A stretch of 64,000 nt of DNA from Nostoc sp. TCL240-02 (GCF_013343235.1 NZ_CP040094.1:5761001-5825000); one strand, 5' to 3'; positions 23,321-33,380 are shown, counted from the stretch's first letter. The notes: a model not told the origin generated them from the sequence alone. Numbers and translations: made by a program.

Positions 23321-24199
23321 CTACTTCGTTGCCTCTGCTCCAGCTTTACTTGACTCATTAGATGAAGCTGATTCTGTTTTCTCTGGTTGCGTCTCGCTCG
23401 TTTGTTGCAATTGGTTGAGATGAATGTTGTTCACTTGAACAATAAAGTATTCTAAAGCTTGACTTGCCTTTTGTTGCTGTTGGCTTTCATCAGACACATC
23501 ATAGCAACGATCAGGTGGAGTTACACCCAATATAAATTTCTCTTGTTCCGCTTCTAACAATTCAACGGCTGTGTTAGCAGCAAGAGAATTCTTCTGAAAA
23601 GGAAAAGAGGTAACTATACTGGCAACAATAGAAGCAATAGCTGGACACATTACAGGGAGCCATTTGAGCCAAGCTTGTCCTGCTTCTAATTTGTCTAGCA
23701 TAACTAAAATTGGTGTGACTCCTGATAAAATCACTGTCGCAATTTGCAAACTATAGTAAAGGTTCCTTGATACACCCCTAATTTTTTTATAATCGTCAAT
23801 CAAGTCTTGGCTGTATTATAAAGCCTTTCCTCTTCTCAGAGTAAGGGTATCTTTATCCCAAGAATTAGGATTAGTCAATAGATAACTATATAGTTCAGCT
23901 TTCTTGGTGAGTTCTGACTGATAAGCTGCTTTCTTATAGTTCTAGAATACTTGTCTATTGATAAGCAACAAAAAAAACAAGAAAGTTAGAGCTACTGCCC
24001 CAGAAATAACAACTCTTTTATCTTCTGAGAGAAAAACAATAAAGAGTCCAGACGAAACAAAACCTGTAAGTAATAAATACTCAATTACCTTCAAGTTAAA
24101 AAACTTTTTTTCATCTGATGTGGAGGATAAGTTTTCAATCCTATCGAAAATTTTGCTTTGGTTTCTTTGATTAAGATTAGGTAATTCAGAAGTAATCAT
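23321..24199 (-). pseudogene. DUF4231-like membrane protein gene interrupted by two in-frame stop codons
   Basis: One continuous frame runs from ATG 24199 to the stop at 23321 without any shift, but holds TAG at 23944-23942 and TAA at about 23821-23819. Segment 1 (85 residues) has two hydrophobic helices. The middle segment reads NYKKAAYQSELTKKAELYSY, then LLTNPNSWDKDTLTLRRGKA. Segment 3 (YSQDLIDDYKKIRGVSRNLYYSLQ, then two helices) looks like the DUF4231/SLATT two-helix type, whose members normally include the stretch before LIDDYKK. Segment 3 alone could still be made from a TTG at 23803 (160 residues). This is either a decayed gene, or a short active C-terminal product, or stop-codon readthrough. 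Family assignment is from memory of motifs. Confidence 0.6.
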
Positions 24200-24718
24200 T
24201 GCCTCTTACTCAATTTGTTGTCGGGTTAAATGTAGCAATAAAATAGAATAGCAATAAATAGAATTAATTGTGCTGAGGGGGTAGAATTCAGGACAACTTC
24301 GCAAATATATATAGTTCTAACTTTTGCTTAGACATCTCTTATATAACTGTTCTCAAGTAGCTTCTCCCTTAGCAAAACCTTCTAGCATCTACTATTAGCT
24401 CTCATTTTGTGATTGACTAGTTGGCTGAGATGCTTTACAAAAGCCAGAAATGTTTCTTTCTGTTGACGTAAAATTATCTAGATCCAGCAAGTCTAATTAA
24501 TCCTAACCATACATACATTTGATTGATAATGCAAGACTTTCTTGATAGTAATTTTACGTAGTTATTAAAATGTTGTTGATACAATTTGCGTACTTTCCCC
24601 AAAAAATATATGATTTGGACTTTGCAATAGTCGAATTGTTTTTTTGGGGAGTTATAAGCCTATTGGGGTGTTAAGCTGTCGTGTCTACATTAGCAGACAA
24701 CTATTTCGACAGGAAATT
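24200..24718. other. intergenic region, nothing recognised
   Basis: About 520 bp of AT-rich DNA upstream of both the DUF4231 gene (minus) and the next plus-strand genes. No repeats of note and no credible open frame. Confidence 0.5.
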
Positions 24719-24841
24719 ATGCAAGATTCTCTGATTTATCAAGATATCCTTCAGAGAGAAAGACAGCAGGAAGCACTAGCACTGATAAGATGCGAACAAT
24801 TGCAGAAATTAACGAGAAAATCATCCGCCAACGTGCGGTAG
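24719..24841 (+). pseudogene. short ORF resembling the C-terminal part of an Rpn/DUF4351-type protein
   Basis: ATG 24719 opens a 40-codon frame, MQDSLIYQDILQRERQQEAL and onward, that resembles the SVIYQDILxxG region near the end of Rpn-family transposase-like nucleases common in Nostoc. It overlaps the start of the next gene (24790) in a different frame. No upstream nuclease domain is present, so this is probably a remnant, or chance. Confidence 0.3.
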
Positions 24842-25959
24842 TGTTGACAACTGAAGAGTTAAAAGCACGAGTTGTAGAAATTGGTGTTACTAAAGCTGCT
24901 AAAGAAGTTGATGTAATTACCACAGGCACTTTTGAGCCGATGGAATCGAGCGGTGCAATTATCAATCTCGGACACACTGACCCTCCGATCAAAATTCGTC
25001 GTTGTTGGTTAGATGGCGTACCAGCATACTCTGGTTTTGGGGCAGTAGATTTATATTTGGGTGCGAGTTGTGCTGTAGAAACGACTGATGGAGAAGAAAT
25101 CCGAGAACGTGGCGGAGGTCATGTAATTGAAGATTTAATCGCTGGTAAAGCTATACACGTAAAAGCGCAAGGACAAGTAACTGATTGTTATCCCAGAGCA
25201 AGTTTTGAAACTACAGTTACCCGTGAAACGATTAATCAGTTTTATTTATTCAATCCGCGCAATCTTTATCAAAATTTTATTGTAGGTGTGAATGGTGGCG
25301 ATCGCCCCCTCTTCACCTACCTAGGCCCTTTACAACCACGTCTGGGGAATGCGGTTTACTCTAATCCCGGTGCTATTTCTCCCTTACTCAACGATCCCGA
25401 TTTGCAACTCGTTGGTATAGGGACTCGAATTTTTTTAGGCGGCGGTATTGGCTATGTCGCCTGGGAAGGCACTCAGCACTTCCCCTTACAAAAACGTTTA
25501 GCTAATCGTACACCCATTGGGCCTTCTGCAACTTTAGCTTTAATTGGTGATGCCAAACAGATGGATTCTCATTGGGTGCGGGGTTGTTACTTTAAAAGTT
25601 ATGGCCCCTCATTAATGTTAGGCGTTGGTGTCCCACTGCCTGTATTAAATGAACAAGTAGTTGAACACTGTGCGGTACAGGATCAAGACTTAGTAGCCCC
25701 AATAGTAGATTTTTCCATACCCCGGCGCGTTCGACCCACTTTTGGTTTGGTGAGTTATGCCCAACTCAAATCTGGGAAGATCGCTATTGAGGGCAAAGCA
25801 ATACGCTCTGCCCCTTTAGCGAGTTTGTTTTTTTCTAGGCAAGTCGCCCTAGAGTTAAAAAAGTGGATTGAAGCAGGGACGTTTACCCTCACAGAACCAG
25901 TTTCTCCAATTCCGATGGAGCGATCTTTTCTACCCCAAGATCGGCGGACGGATTTTTGA
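24790..25959 (+). CDS. homocysteine biosynthesis (HcyBio) family protein
   Basis: This 389-residue protein starts MRTIAEINEKIIRQRAVVLT and contains KEVDVITTGTFEPMESSGA, NLGHTDPPIKIRRCWLDGVP, GQVTDCYPRASFETTVTRE and GVGVPLPVLNE. These match the DUF39/HcyBio family. In methanogens, members help put sulfide onto aspartate semialdehyde to make homocysteine. Cys133 (in TDCYPR) matches a conserved cysteine. The region I remember as MCSSG in archaeal members reads MESSG here (residues 51-55), so a second catalytic cysteine may be missing. No ferredoxin-domain partner gene is adjacent. The cyanobacterial function is not established. Confidence 0.75.
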   Translation: MRTIAEINEKIIRQRAVVLTTEELKARVVEIGVTKAAKEVDVITTGTFEPMESSGAIINLGHTDPPIKIRRCWLDGVPAYSGFGAVDLYLGASCAVETTDGEEIRERGGGHVIEDLIAGKAIHVKAQGQVTDCYPRASFETTVTRETINQFYLFNPRNLYQNFIVGVNGGDRPLFTYLGPLQPRLGNAVYSNPGAISPLLNDPDLQLVGIGTRIFLGGGIGYVAWEGTQHFPLQKRLANRTPIGPSATLALIGDAKQMDSHWVRGCYFKSYGPSLMLGVGVPLPVLNEQVVEHCAVQDQDLVAPIVDFSIPRRVRPTFGLVSYAQLKSGKIAIEGKAIRSAPLASLFFSRQVALELKKWIEAGTFTLTEPVSPIPMERSFLPQDRRTDF

Positions 25960-25967
25960 TCTTGGGA

Positions 25968-26098
25968 CAGGGGGCAGGGGGCAGGGGGACAAGGGGATAA
26001 GGGGACAAGGGGACAAGGGGACAAGGGGGAATTATTGAACAAGTCTCTCTCTTGTCTCCCCCCTCTTCCTTGTCTCCCTTGTCTCTTCTTCATGTTCA
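25968..26098. repeat. purine-rich ggggacaa tandem repeats with pyrimidine-rich counterpart
   Basis: About five copies of ggggacaag/ggggataag, then tctcccttgtctc-type sequence of the opposite sense. A matching block lies at 28437-28580, just beyond the TPR gene. These G-rich/C-rich pairs can fold back on each other and often sit between convergent genes in Nostoc. Confidence 0.7.
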
Positions 26099-26124
26099 AT
26101 GCCCAATTCCCAATGCCTAATGCC

Positions 26125-27165
26125 CTAATCTTGAGTCGGTTTCGGTCGCTTGATAATAGGCTTTGGAGCGGGCGTTCTTGGTATAGGTTTTGACACCACA
26201 GAGGTGTCTCCGCCTATGCCTGTTTTCTTGATGGGACGCGGAGTTTCGCCACTGCGTCTGGGGGGGAATGGTTTTCTACCACCAGCACCAGCACCAGCAC
26301 CACCACTACCGCCAGCACGAGGACCACCTCTGAATGGTGGTTTGCGTTTTTTGGGCAAGTCAGCGATCGCTTCAGCTTTTTCTACAATCAAAACATCGGC
26401 TTCTCGCTTGGCTTGGAAATCCCAGAACTTTCCTACCGCTTTGGTGGTCAGGACACCCCTCAATTTCAACTTGAAATACTTGGGTTTGTCAGTTGGTTTG
26501 CGTGCAGCCTGCCTAATTTTGACTACCAAACTCTTAGCGTCAAAAGATTGGTATACTACCTCACCACGAACAGAAAAACCACCATCAGCTACTTCTGATG
26601 AGGGGATCGTGGGAATTGTGCTTAATTCAGAATTTTCGGATAAGCCATCATCAAGTGTCTGTGACTCTTGCAACTCTAAATCTGACTCTTCCTCATCTGT
26701 TGAGCTTTTAGCCAGATTTTCTGGCTCCCAAACTCCGACGATTTGGATGTGCAAGGTGTCATTTTCTTGTCTTGTACGTGGATATACTACCCACAAGTGT
26801 TCTTTTTCTAAGTCTAGATGATTCTTGACTAAGCTCATAATCCGGCCTAGGAGGACGGCATTGAGTTCTACACCATCTGTGGTTAGTAGCGTACCTTGAG
26901 TAAATTGTTCGCTGCTAGCATGATAGCGACCCCGGACTAATCCGATCGCTCGGTACTGCATCGGTTCGCTGGGAGGCGGAATCGGTTGCTGTCGATTGAC
27001 TAAGTTCCCATTTGAGTCAGTCTCGCTGGGGTTGACAGGCGAATTTTCAAGTTTAGAGGGCTTGGGTACTATGTGAACATTAGAGGCAGCCTCTATGTTA
27101 TTTGAGCCCTGGTTAGAGGCAGAAGAATTGGAGGATTCAGGCAACGGCATCAGGTCGGAATTCAT
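26125..27165 (-). CDS. conserved hypothetical protein with basic Pro/Gly-rich tail
   Basis: The start is ATG 27165 (MNSDLMPLPESSNSSAS), which has aaggag six bases upstream; the frame is open further but without a site. The 346-residue protein has a Ser/Pro-rich N-terminal quarter, a globular centre (MQYRAIGLVRGRYHASSEQF...LWVVYPRTRQENDTLHIQIVG), an acidic Ser/Glu linker, a second globular piece (VRGEVVYQSFDAKSLVVKIRQ) and a strongly basic tail rich in Lys, Arg, Pro and Gly. The tail suggests nucleic-acid or ribosome binding. I do not recognise the family beyond its looking cyanobacterial. It is divergent from the TPR gene. Confidence 0.7.
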   Translation of the reverse strand: MNSDLMPLPESSNSSASNQGSNNIEAASNVHIVPKPSKLENSPVNPSETDSNGNLVNRQQPIPPPSEPMQYRAIGLVRGRYHASSEQFTQGTLLTTDGVELNAVLLGRIMSLVKNHLDLEKEHLWVVYPRTRQENDTLHIQIVGVWEPENLAKSSTDEEESDLELQESQTLDDGLSENSELSTIPTIPSSEVADGGFSVRGEVVYQSFDAKSLVVKIRQAARKPTDKPKYFKLKLRGVLTTKAVGKFWDFQAKREADVLIVEKAEAIADLPKKRKPPFRGGPRAGGSGGAGAGAGGRKPFPPRRSGETPRPIKKTGIGGDTSVVSKPIPRTPAPKPIIKRPKPTQD

Positions 27166-27295
27166 AAAAACTCCTTGCGGCACAGACACATCCCATTGTG
27201 GGATTTTATAAAGGTAGCTGGAAAGAGCATTTGTGCGATTGATGAAAGTATATTTATTTTTCACAAATCCACACTAGGGTACTCTATACAATCTT

Positions 27296-27346
27296 AAAGG
27301 CGCTAAATTTAGTGTTTGTACATTAAACGTGTAATTTAGCGCCTTT
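27296..27346. repeat. 51-bp inverted repeat in a divergent promoter region
   Basis: aaaggcgctaaatt (27296-27309) pairs perfectly with aatttagcgccttt (27333-27346). It lies between the divergent genes at 26125-27165 and 27544-28437 and could be an operator, a mobile palindrome or a transcript hairpin. Confidence 0.7.
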
Positions 27347-27543
27347 ACACTAGTTTCGGAAGCATATCATAGCTACAATTCTGACGGCTCCTCCTAAAGT
27401 CATCACTTACTTTAGCAGTGTAAATAGTTAATTGTTATAAAATTCACAGGCAATTAGCGATATTCCGCAAAGTTTTGGAAATTTTTAACTTTACGATTTG
27501 TGTAAATGATAATGTCATTAGAGTTCAGGAGGAAGACAAAACT

Positions 27544-28437
27544 GTGCATCAAACACGCAATCGCTGGATAGTTCAAGTCGTCTTGGCGCTGGCAGTTCTT
27601 GCTTTTGTGGGTGTTTCGGTGATTCCCATAATTGGAGCATTTAATAATACGCCATCCTCAAACCAAAATACCGCTAGCACCAGAGGCACTTTGCCCTCTG
27701 CTGACCAAAAATCAAAATTAGAAGATGAAGTACGGGGTTATGAACTGGTTTTGCAAAGGGAACCAGAAAATCAGACTGCGCTTAAGGGCTTATTGCAGGC
27801 GCGTCTACAACTACTGAGTCAAAAAGAAAAAAGTGAGGTTAAACCAGCTGATATCCAAGTTGTCATTGAACCCCTGGAAAAGCTAGCCAAGCTAAATCCC
27901 GAACAGTCAGAATATTCAGTGCTACTAGCTCAAGCTAAACAGCAAATAGGCGATCGCGAAGGAGCCGCTCAAGCTTATCGCACAATTTTGTCTACGAAAC
28001 CTGGCGATTTGAAGGCTTTGCAAGGAATGGTGGCTTTGTTAATCAGTCAGCAACGCCCGGAAGCAGCTATTGGTTTGCTGCAAGAAACCCTCTCGAAAGC
28101 AGCCCAAGTAAATACAATTCAGCCTGGAAGTGTAGATACAGTAGCCGTGCAGGTGTTGTTAGGTTCTGTTCATGCTTCACAGAAACGCTACGCTCAAGCT
28201 AGCTCTGTATATGACCAAGCAATTAAGAGAGATCCTAAAGATTTTCGCCCCGTTGTGGCAAAAGCGATGCTCTTGAAACAACAGGGCAAAGACGCAGATG
28301 CAAAACTTTTATTTGATAGTGCCGCAGCTTTAGCACCTGCTCAGTACAAAGACGAAATTAAAAAGGCAGGAATGACTTCCCCCATTCCTAATTCAGCTAC
28401 GTCTCCCGCACCTTCCTTGAAAAGTACTCCGAAGTAG
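27544..28437 (+). CDS. membrane-anchored tetratricopeptide-repeat protein
   Basis: The start is GTG 27544 (HQTRNRWIVQVVLALAVLAF), preceded by aggagga; upstream codons are open but unsupported. One N-terminal membrane anchor (about residues 8-32) is followed by a Thr/Ser-rich linker and then tetratricopeptide repeats, e.g. NPEQSEYSVLLAQAKQQIGD, REGAAQAYRTILSTKPGDLK and QASSVYDQAIKRDPKDFRPV. The tail is Ser/Pro-rich. The 297-residue protein probably acts as a periplasmic or cytoplasmic-face scaffold; its partners are unknown. It is convergent with the manganese-exporter gene. Confidence 0.85.
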   Translation: MHQTRNRWIVQVVLALAVLAFVGVSVIPIIGAFNNTPSSNQNTASTRGTLPSADQKSKLEDEVRGYELVLQREPENQTALKGLLQARLQLLSQKEKSEVKPADIQVVIEPLEKLAKLNPEQSEYSVLLAQAKQQIGDREGAAQAYRTILSTKPGDLKALQGMVALLISQQRPEAAIGLLQETLSKAAQVNTIQPGSVDTVAVQVLLGSVHASQKRYAQASSVYDQAIKRDPKDFRPVVAKAMLLKQQGKDADAKLLFDSAAALAPAQYKDEIKKAGMTSPIPNSATSPAPSLKSTPK

Positions 28438-28585
28438 GGCATTGGGCATTGGGCATTGGGCATTGAACATGAAGAAGAGACGAGGGAGACAAGGAAGAGG
28501 GGGGAGACAAGAGAGAGACTTGTTCAATAATTCCCCCTTGTCCCCCTTGTCTCCCTGCCCCCTCCCTACCCCCTGCCTCTTCCCC

Positions 28586-29206
28586 TCACGCTCCCTCAAT
28601 GGCAGCAACAACACCAAAAATTAAAAATAGGCATCCGCCAACAAAGGTGAGTTGACGCTCAGAAATGCGACCGGAAATCATTTTGCCACCAATAACTGCG
28701 ATCGCAGCACAAATGGCATGTCCTAAAATTGCACCTACTGTGACTCCAATGGGATTATTACCTGCGGCTAGGGCAATGGTGGCAATTTGAGTGCGATCGC
28801 CCCACTCTGCCATAAATGTCAATATAAAGGCTTCTATGACAATTGCTAAGGAAGTCTTTTTCTTTGGTAACTCCAAATCTGCTTTTTTCACCGCAGCTTC
28901 GGCTTCTTCTATAACTTCCGTATCACAAGCAGCCGAGGACATCTTACTAGCGTCATATAACAGCTTGATACCAAAGGCAAGAAACAAAACTATTTCGGCG
29001 TAATGAATATAAGCTTTTGGCAATAAAGATAACGCTTGTCCAAATAGCACCGAAAGGATGGTCATCGCTGCTAAAGCAGCTGTCACACCTATAAATACTA
29101 GCCGCCGTGGGTGGTGCATTGCCAAAATCACAGCGATAAAAAATGTTTTATCGCCTAATTCGGAAACTGTAATTAATAATAAACCTGCGGTAAAAGCTGT
29201 TAACAC
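28586..29206 (-). CDS. mnx: GDT1/TMEM165 (UPF0016) family manganese exporter
   Basis: This 206-residue protein has six membrane helices in two repeats, each with the family signature E-x-G-D-K/R-T: SELGDKTFF (residues about 15-23) and AEWGDRTQIATI (about 133-144). The cyanobacterial member Mnx exports Mn2+ from the cytoplasm into the thylakoid lumen. An acidic cytoplasmic loop joins the halves. The start is GTG 29206 with aggagct upstream. A manganese-type riboswitch lies directly upstream on the same strand (29258-29380), in agreement with the transport role. Confidence 0.88.
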   Translation of the reverse strand: MLTAFTAGLLLITVSELGDKTFFIAVILAMHHPRRLVFIGVTAALAAMTILSVLFGQALSLLPKAYIHYAEIVLFLAFGIKLLYDASKMSSAACDTEVIEEAEAAVKKADLELPKKKTSLAIVIEAFILTFMAEWGDRTQIATIALAAGNNPIGVTVGAILGHAICAAIAVIGGKMISGRISERQLTFVGGCLFLIFGVVAAIEGA

Positions 29207-29257
29207 TCTCTCAAGCTCCTGAAGAATCCTTTACCGATGTGAAGCTTGATGAGAACC

Positions 29258-29380
29258 AAAAGACCTCACCAAGTTTACACTTTTCGGTGTGAACTTAGTG
29301 AAGGTCTCGCTTTCAAATATTTATTATTCGCCACCTGAACCAGGCTCATCGCCAGTATGTTGATTCAGATGTACTGGCTT
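29258..29380 (-). promoter_or_regulatory. yybP-ykoY-like manganese riboswitch with terminator hairpin
   Basis: On the minus strand a stem pairs gccagta with tactggc (29351-29378) around a loop containing AUCAACA; AUCAACAUACU matches the conserved 3' strand of the yybP-ykoY motif as I remember it. Next come GAUGAGCCUGGUUCAGGU and an AT-rich connector. The last element is a long hairpin (29262-29306, with gacct/aggtc, cac/gtg, aagtt/aactt and acac/gtgt blocks) followed by UUUU. It sits about 50 nt upstream of a manganese exporter gene, as expected for this class, and would switch the gene on when Mn2+ is high. Confidence 0.72.
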
Positions 29381-29592
29381 TTATTTTTTTGCCAGCAGCT
29401 ACTCCCCTTCAATGCGAATATGATCATACATCTGTTATGGGTAAAAGTCAATAGTGGGGAATGGAGAGATATAACTTTAGAAAAGCGGACATACAGCCCG
29501 ATTCAGGGATTAATTTGGTAAAAACTCCTCATCTATGACTTCTGGACAGATAAGATTAATCATGCCCAAGGTTAACGCCAAATTCTATCCCA

Positions 29593-30570
<978 letters not shown>

Positions 30571-30643
30571 TTAATCACCTTTTTCTCTCTTCAGGATTTT
30601 ACATCACTGAGTCACCACCTCTGTTATACTTGGCGATCGCTTC

Positions 30644-30751
30644 TCACTCAGTTCGATTGAGTTTTTCTAAGAGGAGAGCTTCTACCTCGCTCTCAGGATT
30701 GTCAAGATCGAAAGGATAAGGGTGTTGTGTAGCAGAGTCACAACGAGTCAT
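30644..30751 (-). CDS. very short ORF, possible antitoxin-like remnant
   Basis: ATG 30751 opens a 35-codon frame that begins MTRCDSATQHPYPFDLDNPE and ends in an acidic helix (SEVEALLLEKLNRTE). The second half looks like real protein sequence. There is no clear ribosome-binding site, and the frame may be the surviving end of a longer gene. Confidence 0.25.
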   Translation of the reverse strand: MTRCDSATQHPYPFDLDNPESEVEALLLEKLNRTE

Positions 30752-30762
30752 CAAAACTTGCA

Positions 30763-30846
30763 ATGGAGCCCGAAATATTTATATTAGCTGGGCAAGATGA
30801 AGGGATAGAGCTAGAAATTAAGCCAGATGGTAGTATACAACCATGA
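30763..30846 (+). CDS. short DUF6888-like ORF, probably truncated
   Basis: 27 residues, MEPEIFILAGQDEGIELEIK and PDGSIQP. This resembles the C-terminal end (IFILAGxxIxIxIxPDGxxxP) of small Nostoc proteins usually encoded just upstream of the DUF6887 partner, as here. A stop codon shortly upstream shows that the normal N-terminal part is gone. Confidence 0.35.
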   Translation: MEPEIFILAGQDEGIELEIKPDGSIQP

Positions 30847-30861
30847 ATGTAGTATAGAACT

Positions 30862-31062
30862 ATGAATCAAGTAAACTATACAGCAATGAGCGACCAAGAG
30901 CTAAAGAGTTACTTTCTCACCCACAAAGATGATAAACAAGCCTTTTATGCTTACATGGATAGACGAAAATCTCATCATCGTGATGTTGCAATACAATTAA
31001 ATGATCCGGCTTGGGAAGAAAAGATAATAGCTGTGATTCAGAAACAATTAGGTTCTGACTAA
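30862..31062 (+). CDS. DUF6887-like small protein
   Basis: 66 residues: MNQVNYTAMSDQELKSYFLT, then HKDDKQAFYAYMDRRKSHHR. The pattern MTxxELRxYVLxHRxDxEAFYxYxDR is familiar from many small Nostoc and Anabaena proteins that come in pairs with a DUF6888-like partner. Toxin-antitoxin function has been suspected from the paired layout but I know of no proof. A hairpin terminator follows at 31085-31121. The upstream partner is truncated here. Confidence 0.6.
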   Translation: MNQVNYTAMSDQELKSYFLTHKDDKQAFYAYMDRRKSHHRDVAIQLNDPAWEEKIIAVIQKQLGSD

Positions 31063-31084
31063 TAACTTAACTATTTATATTTTT

Positions 31085-31121
31085 AATCGAGGTGGACAAA
31101 ATTTTTGTAGTCACCTCGATT
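31085..31121 (+). terminator. terminator after the DUF6887-like gene
   Basis: A 10-bp stem aatcgaggtg/cacctcgatt is extended inward by acaaaa/ttttgt and followed by ttct. It starts 22 bp past the stop codon, between convergent genes. Confidence 0.75.
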
Positions 31122-31143
31122 TCTCACATAAATTTACCTTTAG

Positions 31144-32871
31144 CTAATACTTTCTCTCTTTTGGCTCAAACATAGTAATCGCCACCGGACGATATTGAAT
31201 ATCAATTCCCGCAGGTGAATAGTAAGCCATTGTGTGTTTTAGAAAGTTAGCATCATCTCGCTCGGAATAATCTTCACGGAAATGAGCGCCACGACTTTCT
31301 TGGCGATTTAGGGCTGATGCCAAAATAGTCTGTCCCACTATCATCAAACTTCGCAATTCTAAGGCTTCCACGAGTTCTGTATTCCAGCAACTACCTTTAT
31401 CATCTAAATAAATTTGTGGATATCGCTGTTGGATTTCTGCTAATTTGTGTAACCCTTCACTCATTAATGCCTCAGTGCGAAAAACGCCACAGTACTCAGT
31501 CATACAATCCTGGAAGGCTTGACGGACTTGGTTAATGCGATACTCTCCTGGTTGTTCTAGCAAAGCTTGAATTTCTTGCTGGGCTTGGGTTATATAGCGT
31601 TGCTCATCTATAGAAGGTAACTTCCGTTTTTGGACAAATTTCGCGATCGCAGCCCCAGTTCTCTTGCCATAAACGACACATTCTAACAGAGAGTTACTAC
31701 CAAGGCGATTGGCACCATGTACGGAAACACAAGATGTTTCTCCAGCCGCAAAGAAAGCATCAACTAAGCCATCACTACTACTGCGGACTTGCCCATCGGT
31801 GTTAACTGGGATACCACCCATACAATAGTGAATTGTCGGACGGACTGGCATCGGTTGAGTTATCGCGTCAACACCCACCAAACGATGCGCTTCTTCCCAA
31901 CAAAATGGGACGCGACTCATAATTTTTTCTTTGCCCAAATGCCGCAAATCCAAATAGACAAAGGGGCCACCAGCACTACCGTCGAGATGAATACCACGAC
32001 CGGCGCGAATTTCATAAGCGATCGCGCGTGAGGTAATATCACGAGGAGCCAGTTCCATGCGGCTGGGTGCATAATTCGCCATAAAGCGATCGCCTTCACT
32101 GTTAATCAGATACGCCCCTTCACCCCGTACCGCTTCTGAAATTAGCACCCCTACAGGATATAAACCAGTGGGATGAAATTGGACAAATTCCATATCTTCG
32201 AGAGGCAAACCAGCGATCGCAGTCATTGCCAAACCATCACCTGAAGAGGCGTAATCATTAGAGGTAGTATTATAAACGCGACCATAGCCCCCTGTGGCAA
32301 ACATCACCGCCTTGGCTCGCACCACCTCTATATGTCCATCCAAAAGATGGAACATCACCACACCTTTGGCCTCATTTTCTTCCAAGATGAGACGCATCAC
32401 ATACCATTCTTCATAAACTTGCACCCCATAACGCCGCAAATTGTTAACCAATTCGTGTAAAATTGCGTGACCAGTCTTATCGGCAGCGTAGCAAGTGCGG
32501 TTGTGGGAATGTCCGCCAAAAGCCCGTTGGGCAATGCGACCATCGGGTAAGCGAGAGAACAAAACCCCTAGATGTTCCAGGTCAATTACCACATCTGGCG
32601 CTTCCTGGGTGAGAATTGCCACAGCATCTTGGTCTGCCAAATAATCAGAACCCTTGACAGTATCAAAAGCATGTGCTTCCCAACTATCTTGGGAATCAAC
32701 ATTTTTTAGCGACGCAGCCATACCACCTTGAGCCGCTACCGAATGGGAACGAATTGGGTGTGTTTTCGCAACCACAGCAATATTTAAACTAGGGTCAGTG
32801 CGAGCAATTTCCACTGCCGCACGACATCCCGCCAATCCACCCCCAACAATAATTACATCGTGTTCCAGCAT
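31144..32871 (-). CDS. sdhA: succinate dehydrogenase/fumarate reductase flavoprotein subunit
   Basis: This subunit oxidises succinate to fumarate and passes electrons into the plastoquinone pool on the thylakoid or plasma membrane. The FAD-binding motif is [20 protein letters not shown], the histidine that carries covalent FAD is in [14 protein letters not shown], and the substrate/active-site motifs are [20 protein letters not shown] and [13 protein letters not shown]. The start is ATG 32871 ([12 protein letters not shown], 575 residues), with ggag six bases upstream. No sdhB or membrane-anchor gene is adjacent, as is common in cyanobacteria. Confidence 0.94.
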   Translation of the reverse strand: MLEHDVIIVGGGLAGCRAAVEIARTDPSLNIAVVAKTHPIRSHSVAAQGGMAASLKNVDSQDSWEAHAFDTVKGSDYLADQDAVAILTQEAPDVVIDLEHLGVLFSRLPDGRIAQRAFGGHSHNRTCYAADKTGHAILHELVNNLRRYGVQVYEEWYVMRLILEENEAKGVVMFHLLDGHIEVVRAKAVMFATGGYGRVYNTTSNDYASSGDGLAMTAIAGLPLEDMEFVQFHPTGLYPVGVLISEAVRGEGAYLINSEGDRFMANYAPSRMELAPRDITSRAIAYEIRAGRGIHLDGSAGGPFVYLDLRHLGKEKIMSRVPFCWEEAHRLVGVDAITQPMPVRPTIHYCMGGIPVNTDGQVRSSSDGLVDAFFAAGETSCVSVHGANRLGSNSLLECVVYGKRTGAAIAKFVQKRKLPSIDEQRYITQAQQEIQALLEQPGEYRINQVRQAFQDCMTEYCGVFRTEALMSEGLHKLAEIQQRYPQIYLDDKGSCWNTELVEALELRSLMIVGQTILASALNRQESRGAHFREDYSERDDANFLKHTMAYYSPAGIDIQYRPVAITMFEPKERKY

Positions 32872-33023
32872 AATTAGCTCCCGATTGCAAAGCACTGCTG
32901 TTCTATTGTAGAGATGTGATTAATCAGGCAGTGCATTGCTGCGATCGCCGTGGCATCTCTACAAAAAAATTCCCTGCCATAGACAGGGATGTTATTGCAA
33001 ATTTTTAAATCAAAAGTGAAGAT

Positions 33024-33055
33024 TTAGGAATGAAGAGTTAGGTCTTCATTCCTAA
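33024..33055. terminator. 13-bp hairpin next to the end of the small membrane protein gene
   Basis: ttaggaatgaaga (33024-33036) pairs with tcttcattcctaa (33043-33055) around a 6-base loop. It lies 5 bp past the stop of the minus-strand gene at 33060-33380 and probably ends its transcript. Confidence 0.6.
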
Positions 33056-33059
33056 CTCT

Positions 33060-33380
33060 TTAGCTAGCTGCTTGCACAGGTTGTTGCTGAGACACATTAC
33101 CTGGTATGGGTTCCATTTTAGTTCCCGGTCCTACAGGAGTGACTTCAATATGATTTAACAAGGTCGTGACAAACGCAAACAACAAGAAAGGTAGCGATAG
33201 CAGAACGACCAAACCCGCAGTTGCTAAAGCGTACACAGGACGCTTGGCACCCATCAGCGCCAATGCAGATGCCAAACTTAGGGTAATTGTAATTAACCAA
33301 ACAATTATTTGACCGTAGATATCACCAAAAGTCAGCGTACAGACAAACCGATACTTTTGAATATTATTTCCGCTCATCAC
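33060..33380 (-). CDS. conserved two-helix membrane protein, unknown
   Basis: 106 residues with an N-terminal polar stretch (MMSGNNIQKYRFVCTLTFGD), two or three hydrophobic helices (QIIVWLITITLSLASALALM; PVYALATAGLVVLLSLPFLL) and a Pro/Gln-rich tail (VGPGTKMEPIPGNVSQQQPV). It starts at tandem ATGs, 33380/33377. It looks like a real cyanobacterial membrane protein, but I do not recognise a family. It stands upstream of sdhA on the same strand with a hairpin between them, so co-transcription is doubtful. Confidence 0.65.
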   Translation of the reverse strand: MMSGNNIQKYRFVCTLTFGDIYGQIIVWLITITLSLASALALMGAKRPVYALATAGLVVLLSLPFLLFAFVTTLLNHIEVTPVGPGTKMEPIPGNVSQQQPVQAAS

